From contig DASQLD010000564.1 of assembly GCA_035630195.1 (NCBI GenBank), positions 1-5,730 on the forward strand: a DNA stretch of 5,730 nt. The letters are read 5' to 3'. Shown piece by piece: positions 4,447 to 5,730 of this stretch. The stretch comes from DASQDN01 sp035630195 (GTDB lineage Bacteria > Acidobacteriota > Terriglobia > Bryobacterales > Bryobacteraceae). The position numbers and the translations under genes were made by a program. Below the pieces are notes generated by a model. It saw only the letters and a list, made by a program, of their open reading frames with translations, was not told the origin of the DNA and searched no databases. Numbering within the stretch: the first letter of the stretch is position 1; each line of letters begins with the position of its first letter.

Positions 4447-5730
4447 CTATCGTGCTGCCAGAAGCGCTCGCAGATGCCGAGCGCGCTCCGGCGAACGAAG
4501 CTGGCGAAGCGCCTTTGCTTCGATTTGTCGAATTCTCTCGCGGGTGACGTCGAACTCCTGGCCGATCTCTTCGAGCGTATGTTCCCGCTCGCAACCGATC
4601 CCGAAACGGAGGCGGATCACCTTCTCTTCTTTCGGTGAGAGGGTCTTCAGGATATTTGCAGTCTCGTCCCGTACATTCGAGTCGATAACGGCATCAACCG
4701 GCGAGCCGACCCAGCGATCCTCAATGAGGTCGCCAAGCGCTGACTCACCATCGCGTCCGACCGGGGTCTCCAAGGATACGGGATCGCGCGATATGGTCTT
4801 CAGCTTCTGAACTTTTTCCACCGGAATATCCATCCGGCGACTGATTTCGTCGTTCGTCGGGGCACGACCTAATTCCTTTTCAAGCTCACGAGTAGCCCGA
4901 AGGAACTTGTTCATGCTTTCGTTCATATGAACCGGGATTCGGATCGTGCGGGATTGATCGGCAATCGCACGCGTAATCGCCTGGCGAATCCACCACGTAG
5001 CGTAGGTCGAAAACTTATAGCCGCGCCGGTATTCGAATTTATCGGCCGCGCGCATCAGACCGATATTCCCTTCCTGGATCAGGTCCAGAAGGTGCAATCC
5101 ACGGTTAACGTATTTCTTTGCTACCGATACCACAAGGCGCAGGTTAGCCTCGACGAGGTCCTTCTTGGCCTTCTCAGCCTCGATTTCGCCGTGTCGGATA
5201 ACGAGTAAAGTATGGCGAAGGTCCGATAAGCTGGCGCCAGCCATCAACTCACGCTTTCGCGCTTCTCGCTTCAACTCGCGAACGCGGGCCGGATCGGCAT
5301 GGTCATCGATACGCTTTAATTCGGCTTCGAGTTGAGCGAGTTCATCGGCGGCGCGCTCCAGCTCCTTGGCGAACTGCTTCCAGCGGCTGCCCAGGAACGG
5401 AATGGCGCGAATCGATCGCGACGTCTCCACGCGAGCCCGGCTGTACTTCATCACAGCCTTCTTACGGAGTTTCTTGTTCGTGGGGGTTACAGCGCTCGCC
5501 TTTTCCATCAACTGCTGCTGCTTCTTATAGAATGCGGAGACATCGGCGAATAGTTGCTTCGCCTCTTCCCTGCGCTTGCGGTCAGCGGGACTGCCCTCTT
5601 CTATTTCGGCGTTCCCTAGATCGACAAGGTCGTCCAGTTCCTGCGTCTCACGCTTGATGTTTTCCGCGATCTCGACAGCGATCTGCTGAACCAGCGGAGA
5701 CCGACTGATCGACTTCTGCATGCGGAGCTT
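4447..5730 (-). CDS. rpoD: Primary RNA polymerase sigma factor (sigma-70, RpoD), 5' end beyond the window
   Basis: The sigma-70 subunit recruits core RNA polymerase to housekeeping promoters. The window holds 427 residues from the C-terminal end; the frame stays open to the right edge. The first residues, 'KLRMQKSISRSPLV', look like the segment just after region 1.2, so the ATG at 5721 is internal and regions 1.1 and 1.2 are missing. A charged, helical non-conserved region follows (about 15-185). Region 2 spans about 189-268, with 'DLVEANLRLVVSVAKKYVNR' (191-210, region 2.1) and 'DLIQEGNIGLMRAADKFEY' (216-234). 'FSTYATWWIRQAI' (240-252) carries the -10 recognition and melting aromatics. Region 3 spans about 270-340, and region 4 about 362-425 with the -35-binding helix 'VTRERIRQIEAKALRQLR' (395-412). 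Presence of regions 3 and 4 and the large insert indicate a group 1 factor rather than an ECF or heat-shock type. The terminator lies just downstream. Confidence 0.95.
   Translation of the reverse strand, partial: KLRMQKSISRSPLVQQIAVEIAENIKRETQELDDLVDLGNAEIEEGSPADRKRREEAKQLFADVSAFYKKQQQLMEKASAVTPTNKKLRKKAVMKYSRARVETSRSIRAIPFLGSRWKQFAKELERAADELAQLEAELKRIDDHADPARVRELKREARKRELMAGASLSDLRHTLLVIRHGEIEAEKAKKDLVEANLRLVVSVAKKYVNRGLHLLDLIQEGNIGLMRAADKFEYRRGYKFSTYATWWIRQAITRAIADQSRTIRIPVHMNESMNKFLRATRELEKELGRAPTNDEISRRMDIPVEKVQKLKTISRDPVSLETPVGRDGESALGDLIEDRWVGSPVDAVIDSNVRDETANILKTLSPKEEKVIRLRFGIGCEREHTLEEIGQEFDVTRERIRQIEAKALRQLRSPERARHLRALLAAR

Noticed and set aside
5719..5721. ATG 5721 (minus strand) as the start of a short 424-residue sigma factor
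   Set aside because: The frame is open to the edge, and the sequence at this point matches the middle of a primary sigma factor, just after region 1.2. The gene is cut by the window.

Overview
The window looks like ordinary chromosomal housekeeping DNA from a Gram-negative-type bacterium of moderately high GC (roughly 55-58% by eye). The RuvA, RuvB and sigma-70 wording is closest to what I remember from Acidobacteriota: 'THVRED' and 'PNQIIVD' in RuvA, 'LDLTGIL' in RuvB, and 'ISRSP' just after region 1.2 of the sigma factor. This assignment comes from memory, not a search, so treat it as tentative (about 0.5-0.6). I see no mobile elements, CRISPR arrays, rRNA or tRNA genes.

Layout, left to right. 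(1) On the minus strand, the 5' part of a large gene runs off the left edge; it is probably a GltD-like FAD/pyridine-nucleotide oxidoreductase. (2) Upstream of it on the same strand is rsmE, the 16S rRNA m3U1498 methyltransferase. (3) A 100-bp divergent spacer follows, holding a perfect 16-bp inverted repeat. (4) On the plus strand is a tight cluster, ruvA-ruvB-folK. Its folK appears to start at a CTG codon that overlaps the ruvB stop codon. (5) A convergent minus-strand dps gene overlaps the 3' end of folK by 102 bp. (6) Upstream of dps is a 191-bp spacer with a tandem 12-bp repeat next to the dps ribosome binding site, and the rho-independent terminator of the next gene. (7) The minus-strand primary sigma factor gene (rpoD) runs off the right edge and lacks its 5' end.

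Functionally, ruvAB supplies Holliday-junction branch migration; ruvC is not in the window. FolK makes the activated pterin for folate synthesis. Dps stores iron and protects DNA under stress. RsmE modifies the ribosomal decoding region. RpoD is the housekeeping sigma factor. Apart from the ruvAB pair these jobs are unrelated, so proximity need not mean shared pathway.

I found no convincing undescribed system. The most unusual local features are the CTG start of folK, the codon-register 3' overlap of folK and dps, the perfect hairpin between rsmE and ruvA, and the 12-bp tandem duplication in the dps leader.
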